From JBBSUX01 sp038234045 (lineage in GTDB: Bacteria; Pseudomonadota; Gammaproteobacteria; Burkholderiales; Burkholderiaceae_C), in assembly GCA_038234045.1 (NCBI GenBank), contig JBBSUX010000057.1:1-15122 (forward strand): DNA of 15,122 bases, in the 5' to 3' direction. This document shows positions 14,357-15,122 of this stretch, piece by piece. The notes under the pieces were generated by a model, which was not told the origin of the DNA, did not search any database, and saw only the letters and a list, made by a program, of their open reading frames with translations. A program made the translations under genes and the position numbers. The first letter of the stretch is position 1. Each line of letters opens with the position of its first letter.

Positions 14357-14384
14357 AAAAACCCCGCATTTTAGGACGATGCGG
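14357..14384 (-). terminator. Terminator-like hairpin with U-tract upstream of ilvE
   Basis: On the minus strand CCGCAT (14384-14379) pairs with ATGCGG (14369-14364) around a nine-base loop, followed by GG and TTTTT (14361-14357). The UAA stop of the upstream membrane-protein gene (14373-14371) sits in the loop. This is the best intrinsic-terminator candidate in the window, although the six-base stem is short. It could end the radA transcript, or act as an attenuator of ilvE. Confidence 0.5.
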
Positions 14385-14814
14385 CCACATCGCCGGCGCC
14401 ATCTGCAGCAGGTCCGCCCCCGATCGGCCGCTCGAGCCGCCATTCCACCAAACGGCCGTCGACAAAACTGCAATCGACATGGGACATCGATTCGTCGGCC
14501 CAGCGCCAGATTGCGGGCTCCTCATCCGGTGCGGACCGTTGCTGACCCAAAGCGCGCGTCAACGTGATCACCTGCAGCAGGGTAGAGCCGCGTCTGAGCT
14601 GCGCGTTGAACATCACTGCGCTAGCCACATGACCCACTGGGCGTTCGCCCGCAAGACGCAGCACCGCCATCATCCGCGTGGTGTGAAGCAGCAGCCACAT
14701 TACCAAGAAACCGCCCGCCAGGGCCAGGCCCTGCCAGCCTTCAAGGCGCCAGGCGATCACGAGCAGCAGAAGGCCTGCGAGCGGAACCGCCCAGCGCATG
14801 AGGTGGTGAGGCAT
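14371..14814 (-). CDS. Small membrane protein of unknown function between radA and ilvE
   Basis: This is a 147-residue protein with two adjacent hydrophobic helices near the N terminus (about 9-24 and 28-44) and a soluble C-terminal part of about 100 residues. That part has mixed alpha/beta character, containing MFNAQLRRGSTLLQVITL and FVDGRLVEWRLERP, and ends in a disordered Gly/Ala-rich tail. I do not recognise a named domain. The ATG at 14814 has GGGAGA about ten bases upstream; an ATG at 14799 (MRWAVP) lacks one. It begins 46 bases after the radA stop on the same strand, so it is likely co-transcribed with radA. Its stop codon lies inside a terminator-like hairpin. It is probably a conserved betaproteobacterial protein judging by its place in the radA-ilvE interval, but that is inference. 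Confidence 0.75.
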   Translation of the reverse strand: MPHHLMRWAVPLAGLLLLVIAWRLEGWQGLALAGGFLVMWLLLHTTRMMAVLRLAGERPVGHVASAVMFNAQLRRGSTLLQVITLTRALGQQRSAPDEEPAIWRWADESMSHVDCSFVDGRLVEWRLERPIGGGPAADGAGDVAASS

Positions 14815-14860
14815 GAGTGGATTGTCTCCCGCAGTTCGCAACGACCGGGCTTGCCGCGCC

Positions 14861-15122
14861 TCAGGCGAGCCTGCGCACCACGTCCATCGCTTCCTCGATA
14901 CGCTCGACCGCGTGAATCTCGAGCCCTTCGATGGGTTTGCGCGGCGCATTGGCCTTCGGCACCACAGCGATCGAGAATCCGAGCTTGGCAGCTTCGCGCA
15001 GACGTTCCTGGCCACGCGGCGCAGGGCGCACTTCACCGGCCAGCCCGACCTCGCCAAATGCCAGAAAACCTTTCGGCAAGGCTTTGCCACGCAGGCTGGA
15101 GGTGATCGCCAGCATCACCGCC
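14861..15122 (-). CDS. radA: DNA repair protein RadA/Sms, C-terminal end (cut by window edge)
   Basis: This is the C-terminal 86 or so residues of the RecA-like ATPase/helicase RadA, which drives branch migration during recombinational repair. The visible part is the Lon-protease-like domain: ITSSLRGKALPKGFLAFGEV, GLAGEVRPAPRGQERLREAAKLGF and a C-terminal IEGLEIHAVERIEEAM. These match the GEVGLAGEIRPV and GQERLREAAKHGF blocks of RadA. The frame continues through 15122, so the remaining roughly 370 residues (zinc finger, Walker motifs, KNRFG) lie outside the window. Lon itself is excluded because the GLAGEVR-GQERL sequence is RadA-specific and no catalytic Ser/Lys dyad context is seen. Confidence 0.94.
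   Translation of the reverse strand, partial: AVMLAITSSLRGKALPKGFLAFGEVGLAGEVRPAPRGQERLREAAKLGFSIAVVPKANAPRKPIEGLEIHAVERIEEAMDVVRRLA

Noticed and set aside
14113..15105. Long plus-strand open frame (330 codons) opposite ilvE, the small membrane protein and radA
   Set aside because: It crosses three real minus-strand genes and gives a Pro/Arg/His-rich product without motifs.
1..15122. CRISPR array, IS element, tRNA, toxin-antitoxin or phage genes
   Set aside because: I saw no spaced direct repeats, transposase motifs, tRNA-like cloverleaf or paired small overlapping genes on reading both strands.

Overview
The window is GC-rich, gene-dense chromosomal DNA from a proteobacterium, most probably a betaproteobacterium of the Burkholderiales or a close relative. 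This rests on the gatA-gatB order followed by pyrE and a divergent exonuclease III gene, on the radA / small membrane protein / ilvE / CHCC zinc-finger order, and on the style of the protein sequences. The genus cannot be named. There is no tRNA, rRNA, IS element, prophage or CRISPR array; this is mostly housekeeping DNA with one accessory-looking glycan segment.

Positions 1-2823 (+ strand) hold the end of gatA and all of gatB, two subunits of the tRNA-dependent amidotransferase, joined by an ATGA overlap. Facing them on the minus strand are a secreted DUF4124-type protein (2917-3609) and pyrE (3680-4381). The exonuclease III gene (4380-5198) diverges from pyrE, and the two annotated ATG codons overlap inside one CCATGG. 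An AmpG-family muropeptide permease (5391-6806) follows. A CpxR/CpxA-like two-component pair (6880-7602 and 7577-9007) comes next. Between ampG and the regulator lies an exact GTAAA-N5-GTAAA sequence, the published consensus for CpxR binding.

From 15122 down to 9044 everything is on the minus strand: the 3' end of radA, a small two-helix membrane protein, ilvE, a CHCC zinc-finger protein, a double-domain GT2 glycosyltransferase, a WaaL/O-antigen-ligase-like membrane protein, and a GT4 glycosyltransferase. The last five overlap or nearly touch (ATGA, a 14-nt overlap, GTGA), so they look like one translationally coupled unit. A hairpin followed by a U-tract just before ilvE suggests that ilvE begins the downstream transcription unit.

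The best leads are the CpxR box next to ampG, which suggests an autoregulated envelope-stress system beside peptidoglycan recycling; the fused WbbL-like plus WaaE-like glycosyltransferase coupled to a ligase; the pyrE/exonuclease start-codon overlap; and a roughly 20-residue insertion in the dimerisation hairpin of the histidine kinase. No clearly new defence or mobile system is visible.
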